Assembly (NCBI GenBank): GCA_948585895.1
Contig: CAPBNZ010000015.1
Coordinates: 1 to 27,822, forward strand
DNA: 27,822 nt
Direction: 5' to 3'
Source: an uncultured Clostridia bacterium
Lineage (GTDB): Bacteria; Bacillota; Clostridia; TANB77; CAG-508
In this document: piece by piece, positions 1 through 5,688 of the stretch
How positions within the stretch are numbered: position 1 is the stretch's first letter
How the letters are laid out: each line of letters starts with the position of its first letter
Position numbers and translations under genes: made by a program
The notes under the pieces: model-generated
What the model saw: the letters and a program-made list of their open reading frames with translations, nothing else
What the model was told of the DNA's origin: nothing
Database searches by the model: none

Positions 1-120
1 CAACAACTAGAATGGGAAGTACAGTTTTTAAAAGAGTTAAAAGAGGAAATAATTGGACAGCTAGAAGAAGCAGAGAAAGAGTTGGTTAAAGTTAAGAAGA
101 AAAACGAAGCAAAGGGGTGA
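1..120 (+). CDS. Partial CDS, C-terminal 39 residues of a coiled-coil protein
   Basis: The window opens inside a gene; frame 1 is open from base 1 to the TGA at 118-120. The visible tail is almost entirely charged and helical (EWEVQFLKELKEE, then QLEEAEKELVKVKKK), which reads as a coiled coil. The start and any other domain lie outside the window. It is translationally coupled to the next gene, whose ribosome binding site AAAGGGGTG overlaps its last codons. No function can be assigned. Confidence 0.6.
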   Translation, partial: QQLEWEVQFLKELKEEIIGQLEEAEKELVKVKKKNEAKG

Positions 121-125
121 CATTT

Positions 126-461
126 TTGGAATGCATTAAATACATAAATGATCTTGATATTGAAATAAAAATGTTGGAAGAAGCAAAACGTGATTGCCAT
201 GATGAAAGAGATTGGCAGAATCTAACGAGAATAATTGAATATAAAAAAAGCAAAATGCAATTGTATAAAGATAATTTATCTAAACTATCCAATTGTCAAA
301 TAGAATATAGGATTTATTTAAAAATGTTGAATGGTTTGTCTCCTACAAGAGCAGTAGAAGAAGTCGCAGGAGAAAATTATATCAGCGGAAAAGGAATAAC
401 AAGTCTTAGTCAAATATGGAATAAAAATTATAAAAAACTAAAAAAAATAATTAAATCATAG
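126..461 (+). CDS. Putative phage late transcriptional regulator (ArpU/RinA/DUF1492-like)
   Basis: Small protein of 111 aa if started at TTG 126, which has AAAGGGGTG at 111-119 at normal spacing. A GTG at 117 is in frame but sits inside that ribosome binding site. The N-terminal two thirds is charged and helical (IKYINDLDIEIKML, coiled-coil-like). The C-terminal third (EYRIYLKMLNGLSP...SLSQIWNKNYKKLKKI) has the sigma-region-4-like layout of ArpU, RinA and DUF1492 phage activators: a residue run like YR.IYLK.LNG, a turn, then a recognition-type helix ending in KKLKK. Position also fits, just before a promoter-like element and ahead of packaging genes. Family assignment is by layout only; it could be another small HTH protein. 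If correct, it may activate the 24-bp repeat promoters at 453-495 and 7870-7911. Confidence 0.55.
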   Translation: MECIKYINDLDIEIKMLEEAKRDCHDERDWQNLTRIIEYKKSKMQLYKDNLSKLSNCQIEYRIYLKMLNGLSPTRAVEEVAGENYISGKGITSLSQIWNKNYKKLKKIIKS

Positions 462-495
462 TGAAATCGGAGCAATCAATTTGTTACACTATAAT
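453..495 (+). promoter_or_regulatory. Promoter-like element, copy 1 of a 24-bp repeat
   Basis: A 24-bp sequence at 453-476 (core GTGAAATCGGAGCAAT) recurs exactly at 7870-7893. In both copies TGTTA follows 5 nt later and a -10-like box follows 13 or 12 nt later, here TATAAT at 490-495. No TTGACA-like -35 is present; the repeat itself covers the -35 zone, as in activator-dependent promoters. It overlaps the stop codon of the upstream regulator and precedes the tRNA/large RNA operon. A perfect dyad with a GAAA loop (497-512) lies at the expected transcription start. Confidence 0.5.
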
Positions 496-519
496 CGTGA
501 TAGAAATATCACAATATGA

Positions 520-592
520 GATTCTTTCTAGTAAGAGAATCGCCTCCTTTCTAAGTTAAAGGAAGTATTTAGACCTCCTTTCGTACTTCCTT
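520..592 (+). other. Leader RNA with two hairpins and two anti-Shine-Dalgarno-like boxes
   Basis: Between the promoter and tRNA-Ile are a hairpin (520-525 with 536-541) and a 9-bp hairpin (559-567 with 584-592). CCTCCTTTC occurs twice, at 543-551 in the linker and 574-582 in the second loop. The first lies in ATCGCCTCCTTTCTA, close to the conserved bacterial 16S rRNA 3' end ATCACCTCCTTTCTA. The second hairpin is not followed by a T run, so it is not a terminator. Possible roles are processing, or pairing with ribosome binding sites; neither is shown. Confidence 0.4.
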
Positions 593-597
593 AATAT

Positions 598-674
598 TGG
601 CTAATAACTCAATTGGTAAGAGTGCTGTTCTTATAAAGCAGTGGTTCTAGGTTCAAATCCTAGTTAGCCAACCA
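598..674 (+). tRNA. tRNA-Ile(UAU)
   Basis: Complete cloverleaf: acceptor TGGCTAA (598-604) pairs with TTAGCCA (664-670), D stem ACTC/GAGT, anticodon stem CTGTT/AGCAG with loop CTTATAA (anticodon TAT), and T arm CTAGG-TTCAAAT-CCTAG. A671 is the discriminator and CCA is encoded at 672-674. It would read AUA, a codon that is abundant in this AT-rich phage. It is the first product of the RNA-only operon; the closing helix of the first large RNA begins 2 nt after its CCA. Confidence 0.93.
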
Positions 675-675
675 A

Positions 676-1345
676 ATTAATGTTCTTTGATAATTTGTTA
701 AGTAAAGTATATGACAGACTATAATGCAATATAGTATACATATTATCTTGTTCTTATTACCTTTGAGAGCGATTTTAAAGGGGATTGAGTACACTTGCCT
801 GATGACAGGAAAGTGAAGACCTACAAAGTAGGAAAAGAGATAATAGTGGTTCATTATAGAGTTTTATAAGACACAGGACTAATCGTTGACAATCATAAGA
901 CTGTTCCTAGTAGAAAAGGAATGAGAAAATTTGTTAGTAGTAATGCAATGTGGTGTTGTAGAGTGAAAGCAAAAATACCAATAAGTCAATATTGCAGTTG
1001 ATATCTAGTGATAGATGTATAAGATTAGAAACTGGTACAAGTAGCCAAAATCTGCATGATAACTGGAAGATAATTGATTAAAAATGGTTTAAAAACAAAC
1101 AAATTTTAATTTCTAAAGTTGGTGAAAGTTGTTGGTAAAGAGTCCAATGTAGTTTTAGACTTGTTGGAAATGGTGGGCTATGGACTTAAGTGATCCGTAG
1201 TTACCTGCATTTTTGATAAGTTAGGTAATAGAGGAAATAGAGTCGCAATCTATCAGGACTATTATTTGCTAGTGGTCGAATAATAAATGGCTATAGTGAA
1301 TTAGTGTGAGAAGCACTACTTAACAAATTATCAAAGAACGTTAAT
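676..1345 (+). ncRNA. Large structured RNA candidate 1 (about 670 nt, ROOL/GOLLD-like context)
   Basis: No ORF in this stretch looks like a gene. Bases 676-704 pair with 1317-1345 as an uninterrupted 29-bp helix with one G-U pair (681/1340), bringing the two ends together over about 610 nt. Inside are many local hairpins, for example CCTG/CAGG (798-801/806-809) within CACT/AGTG (792-795/812-815), CCTAC/GTAGG (820-824/828-832), TTCCT/AGGAA (904-908/917-921), AGTCCA/TGGACT (1141-1146/1181-1186), TTACCT/AGGTAA (1201-1206/1223-1228) and ATTATT/AATAAT (1261-1266/1279-1284). Giant phage RNAs flanked by tRNAs are known as ROOL and GOLLD; the length is near ROOL. Family identity is inferred from size and context only. 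The long terminal duplex could be an RNase III substrate that frees it from tRNA-Ile. Confidence 0.7.
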
Positions 1346-1350
1346 AAATA

Positions 1351-2163
1351 GTGTACTACTTGTAAATGACTGATAGATTTATAAGTAGTACAGTGTCTAT
1401 TAGATCAGAGGACAAATAATTGTGATTATTGTTCCTATTAGATACTAGATACATAAATAGTCGTACAAGTTTTAACGTATTAAATTACGGTTTAGAAAGC
1501 CTTGTTAATGATGGTTGTAAAGTCAAACATCTAAAAAAACTAAGACGTAAGGTTGATGACCTTTGTATCAAATGGGAATTGGTATCCCCAGCCTAGCTTC
1601 GGCGGTCATAATTAATGTTATGATACACAAAATAGAAGACAATATTGATAGCTGATGCCATATCATCTTTATAGGTGATATAGAGATAATATAAAAGAAA
1701 TCGACCTAGTTAAGTAAGTACACAATATCAAGAACCTTCATAAATCGCGATATTTGGTAGGAAATGAGTTGTGAAATGGGGATTAAATATGCTTAACTTT
1801 ATATTATTTCTATATTGTCTATAAGGCAATAACAACTACCATCGTGGAACGTCTAACAGTGTCTAAGGGTTAGGCAAAGTCCGACTGGGTAAGGGAGGTT
1901 TCCAGTTGGTTTTAAATATGACTATTGCGACAGGGGTCATGACCTGTTTAGGTATAGAGGTAGTCGACATCCAAAAAGTTCGACGTGATAAGCTACGATA
2001 AAGGCTAAGGTTTAGGCAAGTTTTTTACTGAATATTCAACAATTGTATTCTAAGAACTTGTAAGTTTGTGTTAACGTGAAATCTAAAAACGAGCCGTGAT
2101 AGTGAACTACGAGAATTCATTAAATTGTTTGTCCACTCCATGTGCGAATGCACGCAAGGTGGA
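1351..2163 (+). ncRNA. Large structured RNA candidate 2 (about 810 nt, GOLLD-like size)
   Basis: A second ORF-free, helix-rich segment directly follows the first. Helices visible: a 15-bp hairpin 1353-1367/1377-1391; AAGGT/ACCTT 1549-1553/1559-1563; TGTATCA/TGATACA 1564-1570/1621-1627 enclosing a UUCG tetraloop hairpin near 1591-1606; a 19-bp long-range helix 1677-1695/1798-1816 enclosing GTTAAG/CTTAAC 1709-1714/1792-1797 and AATATC/GATATT 1724-1729/1749-1754; CCGACTGG/CCAGTTGG 1881-1888/1902-1909; ACAGG/CCTGT 1930-1934/1943-1947; GTCGA/TCGAC 1963-1967/1980-1984; 2017-2025/2052-2060; and TCCAC/GTGGA 2132-2136/2159-2163 around GTGC/GCAC. It ends 7 nt before tRNA-Leu. Size and setting match GOLLD, but no covariance search was possible. 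It may be one or several RNAs; the boundaries are estimates. Confidence 0.6.
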
Positions 2164-2170
2164 TTGATAT

Positions 2171-2254
2171 GTTCGTGTGATGAAATGGCAGACATGTAGC
2201 ACTTAAAATGCTATGGAGAAATCCATATAGGTTCGAATCCTATCACGAACACCA
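2171..2254 (+). tRNA. tRNA-Leu(UAA)
   Basis: Class II tRNA: acceptor GTTCGTG (2171-2177) pairs with CACGAAC (2244-2250), anticodon stem TAGCA/TGCTA with loop CTTAAAA (anticodon TAA), the long variable arm TGGAGAAATCCA typical of Leu, and T arm ATAGG-TTCGAAT-CCTAT. A2251 is the discriminator and CCA is encoded at 2252-2254. It reads UUA, common in AT-rich phages. It is the last gene before the terminator of the RNA operon. Confidence 0.93.
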
Positions 2255-2270
2255 AAAATTATAAACAACG

Positions 2271-2301
2271 AAGGGAGAACTAATATAATTCTCTCTTTTT
2301 A
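2271..2301 (+). terminator. Intrinsic terminator closing the tRNA/large RNA operon
   Basis: A 9-bp stem (2271-2279 with 2289-2297; AGGGAGAA against TTCTCTCT, one G-U pair) with a 9-nt loop is followed by a T run to 2300. It lies 17 nt after the CCA of tRNA-Leu and 20 nt before the next start codon, so it separates the all-RNA transcript from the downstream protein genes, which would need read-through or their own promoter. Confidence 0.7.
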
Positions 2302-2320
2302 TACAGAAAGAAGTGAAATA

Positions 2321-2764
2321 ATGGCAAAAGTAAAGAAAAAAGAAGAAAAATATAAAAATGTTATAGGAAATATACTAATTTATAGTGAAAAAGACATTCA
2401 ATATTTTCATGGAGTTTTGATTGGAATGAGAATACAACAAGGATATATAGATTATGAAACCTTAGAAGGACAACGCATGAAGCTACCAGACCGTACTTGT
2501 TCAATGAGTGCAGAAATTAGAAGTTTTGCGGAATCAGAAAATATAACACTTGATGATACGACAATGAAACGGATTGCTAAATTTAATAAGGAAATCGATA
2601 TTGAAAAATTAGATAAGCAAATAGAAGAAAAGAAGAAAAAAATTGATGAATTAGATAATATTTTGCAGGATAGAGAAGGTCGCATCGATAAATTAAAGAA
2701 TTTCATTAAGAATATTTACGAAATCGATCTTTATAAGAGCGACGAGGATTATTGGGATGATTAA
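2321..2764 (+). CDS. Hypothetical phage protein with C-terminal coiled coil
   Basis: A 147-aa protein with ATG and upstream GAAAGAAGTG. The N-terminal half is mixed alpha/beta (GNILIYSEKDIQYF, then a Gly-Met-Arg stretch). Residues about 88-130 are a strong coiled coil (DIEKLDKQIEEKKKK, then ELDNILQDREGRIDKL). The acidic C-terminus (KSDEDYWDD) overlaps the next gene by 8 bp, so the two are probably translated together. I do not recognise a family. Its place before rusA and a small terminase suggests a DNA-metabolism or packaging accessory role, which is inference only. Confidence 0.75.
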   Translation: MAKVKKKEEKYKNVIGNILIYSEKDIQYFHGVLIGMRIQQGYIDYETLEGQRMKLPDRTCSMSAEIRSFAESENITLDDTTMKRIAKFNKEIDIEKLDKQIEEKKKKIDELDNILQDREGRIDKLKNFIKNIYEIDLYKSDEDYWDD

Positions 2765-3146
2765 ATTTACAATAAATATACCACCTCGAACAAAAAAGAA
2801 TTCACAACAAATTATTACAGTAAAGGGTAGACCTATAATAATACCAAGTAAATTATATAGGCAATATGAAAAAGACTGTGAACCATTTATTCCTGTATTA
2901 AGACAGCCCAAACCATATATAAGAATCCCCGTCAATTTAAAATGTATCTACTATATGCCTACCAAGAGACGAGTTGATTTGAACAATTTACTAGAGGCTA
3001 CAACCGATATGTTAGTCCATTATGGCGTATTAGAAGATGATAATAGCAATATAGTTTATTCACATGATGGAAGCCGTGTATATGTTGATAGAGATAATCC
3101 TCGTACAGAAATTTATATAGAAAGAGTTGATGTTAATGGTGATTAA
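2757..3146 (+). CDS. rusA: RusA-like Holliday junction resolvase
   Basis: A 129-aa protein, typical RusA length (about 120). Residues 9-17 (PPRTKKNSQ) match the RusA start motif P-x-(S/T)KKNS. The metal-binding core is at residues 71-95: RRVDLNNLLEATTD, then GVLEDDN, with candidate acidic ligands D74, D84 and D94/D95. The C-terminus NPRTEIYIE is also family-like. RusA-family enzymes are homodimeric, Mg-dependent endonucleases that resolve four-way junctions; in phages they help resolve replication or recombination intermediates before packaging. The gene overlaps the upstream frame by 8 bp and the downstream gene by about 11 bp, so it is part of a tight operon. Confidence 0.9.
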   Translation: MIKFTINIPPRTKKNSQQIITVKGRPIIIPSKLYRQYEKDCEPFIPVLRQPKPYIRIPVNLKCIYYMPTKRRVDLNNLLEATTDMLVHYGVLEDDNSNIVYSHDGSRVYVDRDNPRTEIYIERVDVNGD

Positions 3147-3453
3147 AATAATACTGATTCCGATATTTATTATTTTAGGATGTTATTTGATTAGTGAAGG
3201 CATAAATAGGAAAATGCAAGAACAACTAGATAAGCAAACACAATCAAATAAACAATTGTTAGCACTATATCAAAATAAAGTTGATGAGGTGGATACATTA
3301 TACAAAATATTAAAGCATATACAATCCCAATTATCTTTATTAGGCTTGCCAGAATGTCCAGAAGAAGAATTGAGGAATATCCCATTTGAAATAGTTGGGT
3401 GGATTACACAATTAGAAAGAATACGAGATGAAAAAAATGGGGTACAAGAGTAA
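3136..3453 (+). CDS. Small membrane-anchored coiled-coil protein
   Basis: A 105-aa protein from ATG 3136, chosen because GAAAGAG at 3120-3126 is well spaced; in-frame starts also exist at 3127 (TTG) and 3130. Residues about 3-20 (KIILIPIFIILGCYLIS) form one membrane segment, followed by a polar helix (RKMQEQLDKQTQSNKQ) with coiled-coil character. A C-terminal part with PECPEEELRNIP follows. The layout resembles spanin-like or other small anchored phage proteins, but the gene is far from any lysis genes seen here, so no function is claimed. Confidence 0.7.
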   Translation: MVIKIILIPIFIILGCYLISEGINRKMQEQLDKQTQSNKQLLALYQNKVDEVDTLYKILKHIQSQLSLLGLPECPEEELRNIPFEIVGWITQLERIRDEKNGVQE

Positions 3454-3757
3454 ATATAATCGTACTTTCATATCTTTTTTAAATCATAAATACGCAAGAC
3501 ATAAGGTTGAATTCGAAACGTGGGACGATTATGTGATGTGGTTATATTATAAGCAATGTAGATGTGATAAAAACTTATATTATAAAATGTTAGAAAAAGA
3601 TACGTGGGAATACTCCGACTGGCAAACTGGAAGTTCAAGAGAAAGAGAAAAAATCAAACAAGGTGATGATTGGAAAGAGTTGGAAAAGGATAAATATGGT
3701 TTATATAAAGATGAGAAGTACGTCAAATTTTTAAGGAGAAATGAATGGAAAAAATGA
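3428..3757 (+). CDS. Hypothetical protein rich in Trp, Tyr and Lys
   Basis: A 109-aa protein whose ATG lies inside the previous gene (26-bp overlap); AGAAAG lies upstream. It is unusually aromatic and basic: WDDYVMWLYYKQCR, then EYSDWQTGSS and LRRNEWKK. The single CRC motif is too little for a zinc site. It ends 13 bp inside the terminase small subunit candidate. I do not recognise a family. Confidence 0.65.
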   Translation: MKKMGYKSKYNRTFISFLNHKYARHKVEFETWDDYVMWLYYKQCRCDKNLYYKMLEKDTWEYSDWQTGSSREREKIKQGDDWKELEKDKYGLYKDEKYVKFLRRNEWKK

Positions 3758-4440
3758 GAGAGCAATCAGAGGAAGCAAAGAAAAAAAGAGAAAAAGCATT
3801 TCAAGGTAATAGGGATAAAAAATTGCTAGAAAGAGAAAATCTTATAAACCAAATTAGAGAAGAATCTAAAGAACAAATGTTACCAACGCTTAGACAAAAA
3901 ACAAATGAACTTACTAATTATATTGTTAACTTATTGAAATCAAAAGGTGAAGAAAAAGTAAATAATATACAGATAATGTCCTTAATTGCACAGAGAAGTA
4001 TGTTAGAAGTGGCAAATGCAGGAAATATTACATATACACCACAAGAAATCATGATTGGTTTTAACCTTTATTTGGATATGATAAATAAAATAAATGAAAT
4101 AAAAAAATTTCCCCCAACAGTGGAAAGCTTTTCAATATTTATGGGAATAAGCAGAAGTACATACAATAATTGGTTAGTTGATGCTAATAAAAAAGAAGTT
4201 ATGGACTATATACATTCTTATTTGTTAGGCGTATTAGCTACAGGTGGATTATTAGGAGAAGTTAGAGAAATATCAGCTATGTATTTGCAAAAAACAATGG
4301 GAAAAGTCGAAGCACAACAACCTATACAACATGAGGTTACTGTTAAGACCGATGTGGACGATATTCAAAAACAATTACAAGCATTAAAGAAAGATAATAT
4401 TATAGAGGGGGAATATGAGGAGATGCAAGAAAGTGAGTAA
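3745..4440 (+). CDS. terS: Probable terminase small subunit
   Basis: A 231-aa protein started at ATG 3745 (AAGGAG at 3733-3738). The N-terminus is a charged helix (EEAKKKREKAFQGN). The middle region is helical, and residues about 127-146 (PTVESFSIFMGISRSTYNNW) look like a helix-turn-helix. The C-terminal QHEVTVKTD and the acidic NIIEGEYEE end are common in Gram-positive phage small terminases. Such proteins form rings that recognise pac or cos and load the large subunit. The identification rests on HTH plus tail features and position, not on a sequence search. The large subunit is unusually far away, at 13164. A general HTH regulator is the alternative. Confidence 0.5.
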   Translation: MEKMREQSEEAKKKREKAFQGNRDKKLLERENLINQIREESKEQMLPTLRQKTNELTNYIVNLLKSKGEEKVNNIQIMSLIAQRSMLEVANAGNITYTPQEIMIGFNLYLDMINKINEIKKFPPTVESFSIFMGISRSTYNNWLVDANKKEVMDYIHSYLLGVLATGGLLGEVREISAMYLQKTMGKVEAQQPIQHEVTVKTDVDDIQKQLQALKKDNIIEGEYEEMQESE

Positions 4441-4612
4441 AAGCTATAAATCAAAATATCAAAGGCAGATTGTAAAAAATTCATTTTTGAAAAAAATTTT
4501 ACATTGTTACAGTGATGAATTTTATACTAGAGGAAACAGTAATTACTTAAACAGAATAGTTAGAGCAAGACTAAAAGAAAAAACAATGAAGGAGACAAAA
4601 GAAAATGATTAA
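4433..4612 (+). CDS. Small basic hypothetical protein
   Basis: The frame is open from ATG 4415, but GTG 4433 has AGGAG (4418-4422) at correct spacing and only a small overlap with the small terminase candidate, so a 59-aa product is preferred. It is highly basic (KSYKSKYQRQIVKN, then RIVRARLKEKTMK) with a hydrophobic patch SFLKKILHCY. It may be a nucleic-acid-binding accessory. I do not recognise a family. It overlaps the next start by 8 bp. Confidence 0.5.
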   Translation: MSKSYKSKYQRQIVKNSFLKKILHCYSDEFYTRGNSNYLNRIVRARLKEKTMKETKEND

Positions 4613-4856
4613 AAATGAAGAATTAAATAGTTATATAGGAAAACCAATATGGGATAATGTTTCAAAAAAATGGAGAATATTAGAAGGCTATAAAAGATTT
4701 AATGATAAATATTGGTTAGCGTTTACAGATGATAGTTATTGGAGAGAAACAAATATGGACGAATTAAACATATATATAAATCAAGTAGGGGAAGCTACTC
4801 CAGACTCAACAGAGCCTGAATCAGTACCAGACAAAATACAAGAAGGGATGGAATAA
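4605..4856 (+). CDS. Hypothetical small protein with SH3-like beta region
   Basis: An 83-aa protein preceded by AAGGAG (4589-4594). The first 55 residues have beta-barrel-like patterning (GKPIWDNVSKKWRIL, then KYWLAFTDDSYW), as in small phage proteins that report or bind a surface; the C-terminal 25 residues are acidic and Pro-rich (EATPDSTEPESVPD) and likely disordered. No family recognised. Tight spacing shows membership in the 2321-5353 operon. Confidence 0.65.
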   Translation: MIKNEELNSYIGKPIWDNVSKKWRILEGYKRFNDKYWLAFTDDSYWRETNMDELNIYINQVGEATPDSTEPESVPDKIQEGME

Positions 4857-4857
4857 A

Positions 4858-5154
4858 GTGTATATAGTGAAGATAAATAATTATTATGTTAGTAATATAG
4901 AAGCAGATGTAATTGGTATTAATATATATGAAAAACATGTATATGAAAATTTTAACGTATTTGGGTTTGAAACAAGTAAGTTTTTAACAAAGTCGAAAAT
5001 TTTTGAGGATAAAGAACAAGCACAATCTATAGCAGAACAAATTGGCGGAAAAGTAATTGAATATGAGGAGAAAAAAGATATTCAAATTGATATCAGTGGT
5101 TATATTGATAAGGAAGATGTGTTAAAATTTGGGGCTGTTAAGTTAAATGGATAA
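4858..5154 (+). CDS. Hypothetical phage protein with IAEQIGGKVIEYEE motif
   Basis: A 98-aa protein starting at GTG 4858, 1 nt after the previous stop; AGAAGGGATGG lies at normal spacing upstream. The central stretch KSKIFEDKEQAQSIAEQIGGKVIEYEE is a pattern seen in many small Gram-positive phage proteins of unknown role, in which an A..IA...GGKV helix-turn-strand follows a beta N-terminus. The C-terminal DISGYIDKEDVLKFG is unassigned. It overlaps the next gene by 8 bp. Confidence 0.65.
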   Translation: MYIVKINNYYVSNIEADVIGINIYEKHVYENFNVFGFETSKFLTKSKIFEDKEQAQSIAEQIGGKVIEYEEKKDIQIDISGYIDKEDVLKFGAVKLNG

Positions 5155-5353
5155 AGTAGTAGGAGTGACAATTGGAACAAAATCACCACATACAAAGAAT
5201 AAGATATATTATTATAGCACTAACGAAGAATTGAAACGTGGTGATAATTTAGACATAAAAGTTCCAAGCGGTGGATCGCCAAATGCAACCATAGTAATTC
5301 AAGATAGTAAGAAAAAGTTTTCCAAGCCAATAAAACCATTGGAAAAAGTTTGA
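5147..5353 (+). CDS. Small beta-rich hypothetical protein
   Basis: A 68-aa protein overlapping the upstream gene by 8 bp (ATGGATAA-type coupling). It has a Gly-Ser turn region (KVPSGGSPNATIVI) flanked by short strands and a basic C-terminus (KKKFSKPIKPLEK). No family recognised. Its stop codon (TGA 5351-5353) lies inside the -35 box of the downstream antisense RNA promoter. It is the last gene of the left + strand operon. Confidence 0.6.
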   Translation: MDKVVGVTIGTKSPHTKNKIYYYSTNEELKRGDNLDIKVPSGGSPNATIVIQDSKKKFSKPIKPLEKV

Positions 5354-5378
5354 CTGTTATACAACAATATGTTAGAAT
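5350..5378 (+). promoter_or_regulatory. Sigma-A promoter for the putative antitoxin RNA
   Basis: TTGACT at 5350-5355 and TAGAAT at 5373-5378 with a 17-bp spacer, close to consensus. Downstream is no ORF but a structured segment ending in an intrinsic terminator at about 5502, so it would make an RNA of about 118 nt. Confidence 0.65.
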
Positions 5379-5406
5379 GTATGTAGTGAAAGAAATTTCA
5401 TATAAT

Positions 5407-5451
5407 AAAAAAAGAGATACACTCGACATTTCCCTGTTAGGTGCAATCTCT
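5407..5451 (-). terminator. Minus-strand intrinsic terminator of the toxin transcript
   Basis: On the minus strand AGAGAT (5451-5446) pairs with ATCTCT (5418-5413), with an inner CAC/GTG, and is followed by a run of seven U (5413-5407). It would end the minus transcript from the promoter at 5689-5717, giving about 275 nt. Confidence 0.6.
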
Positions 5452-5463
5452 GTCTAAAACAGG

Positions 5464-5502
5464 CGAAAGCACCGTTTCAATGTTGATTCGGTGTTTTCGT
5501 TT
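5464..5502 (+). terminator. Intrinsic terminator of the antitoxin RNA
   Basis: CGAAAGCACCG (5464-5474) pairs over 11 bp, one G-U, with CGGTGTTTTCG (5489-5499); TTT follows. It ends the + strand RNA and also blocks read-through from the left operon into the minus-strand island. Confidence 0.7.
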
Positions 5503-5506
5503 AAGA

Positions 5507-5575
5507 TTAATCCTTATTTCTAAGGACTAAGATTGTATAAAATACAATAGTTACAAAAGCAACTACTAATTCCAA
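5507..5575 (-). CDS. Candidate type I toxin, 22-aa hydrophobic peptide
   Basis: Reading the minus strand from TTG 5575 gives ELVVAFVTIVFYTILVL followed by RNKD: one membrane helix and a short charged tail, the build of type I toxins of Gram-positive bacteria. AAAGGA lies 9 nt upstream of the TTG. The frame lies +1 relative to the ATG peptide at 5609; joining the two (MINKIIERINSL + ELVVAF...) would give a 33-34-aa protein with an amphipathic start, so a +1 frameshift or a one-base mutation is possible. It sits between a strong minus promoter and a minus terminator and overlaps an antisense RNA. Very short, so uncertain. Confidence 0.4.
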   Translation of the reverse strand: MELVVAFVTIVFYTILVLRNKD

Positions 5576-5609
5576 GAGAATTAATCCTTTCTATAATTTT
5601 ATTAATCAT
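5520..5609 (-). CDS. 29-aa small peptide in the toxin transcript, alternative frame
   Basis: ATG 5609 is preceded by GAGGTG at ideal spacing, the best translation start on this transcript. The peptide MINKIIERINSLGI continues with a Cys-rich end (SSCFCNYCILYNLSP). The first 12 residues would suit the amphipathic start of a membrane toxin. After that, the neighbouring frame is far more toxin-like. It may be a true short peptide, a leader that controls the overlapping frame, or the start of a frameshifted toxin. Confidence 0.4.
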   Translation of the reverse strand: MINKIIERINSLGISSCFCNYCILYNLSP

Positions 5610-5688
5610 AGAAATCACCTCAATTCTATCATCTAAAGATGAGCAGAACAGAGTAAAACACCTAACTATCTCATGTATCTCGAATACA

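Larger units (their letters stand above)
5385..5503 (+). ncRNA. Putative type I antitoxin RNA, convergent with the minus-strand toxin
   Basis: Predicted from the promoter at 5350-5378 and the terminator at 5464-5502. The RNA folds into GAAA/TTTC (5389-5399), AGAGAT/ATCTCT (5413-5418/5446-5451) and a strong 11-bp 3' hairpin. It contains no plausible ORF. It is fully complementary to about 97 nt at the 3' end of the minus-strand transcript encoding small hydrophobic peptides (5507-5609). This 3'-overlapping convergent layout is that of Gram-positive type I systems such as TxpA/RatA and the Clostridioides RCd modules. The role is inferred from architecture only. Confidence 0.5.

Noticed and set aside
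660..854. 64-aa minus-strand ORF
   Set aside because: It overlaps tRNA-Ile and the closing helix of large RNA 1, with no ribosome binding site; best seen as a shadow.
1353..1391. 15-bp hairpin as terminator of large RNA 1
   Set aside because: No T run follows the stem on the + strand; more likely the first helix of the second RNA.
462..2320. Group I or group II intron in the ORF-free region
   Set aside because: No split gene flanks it and no intron-encoded protein or recognisable core was seen; the two ends are tRNAs, not exons.
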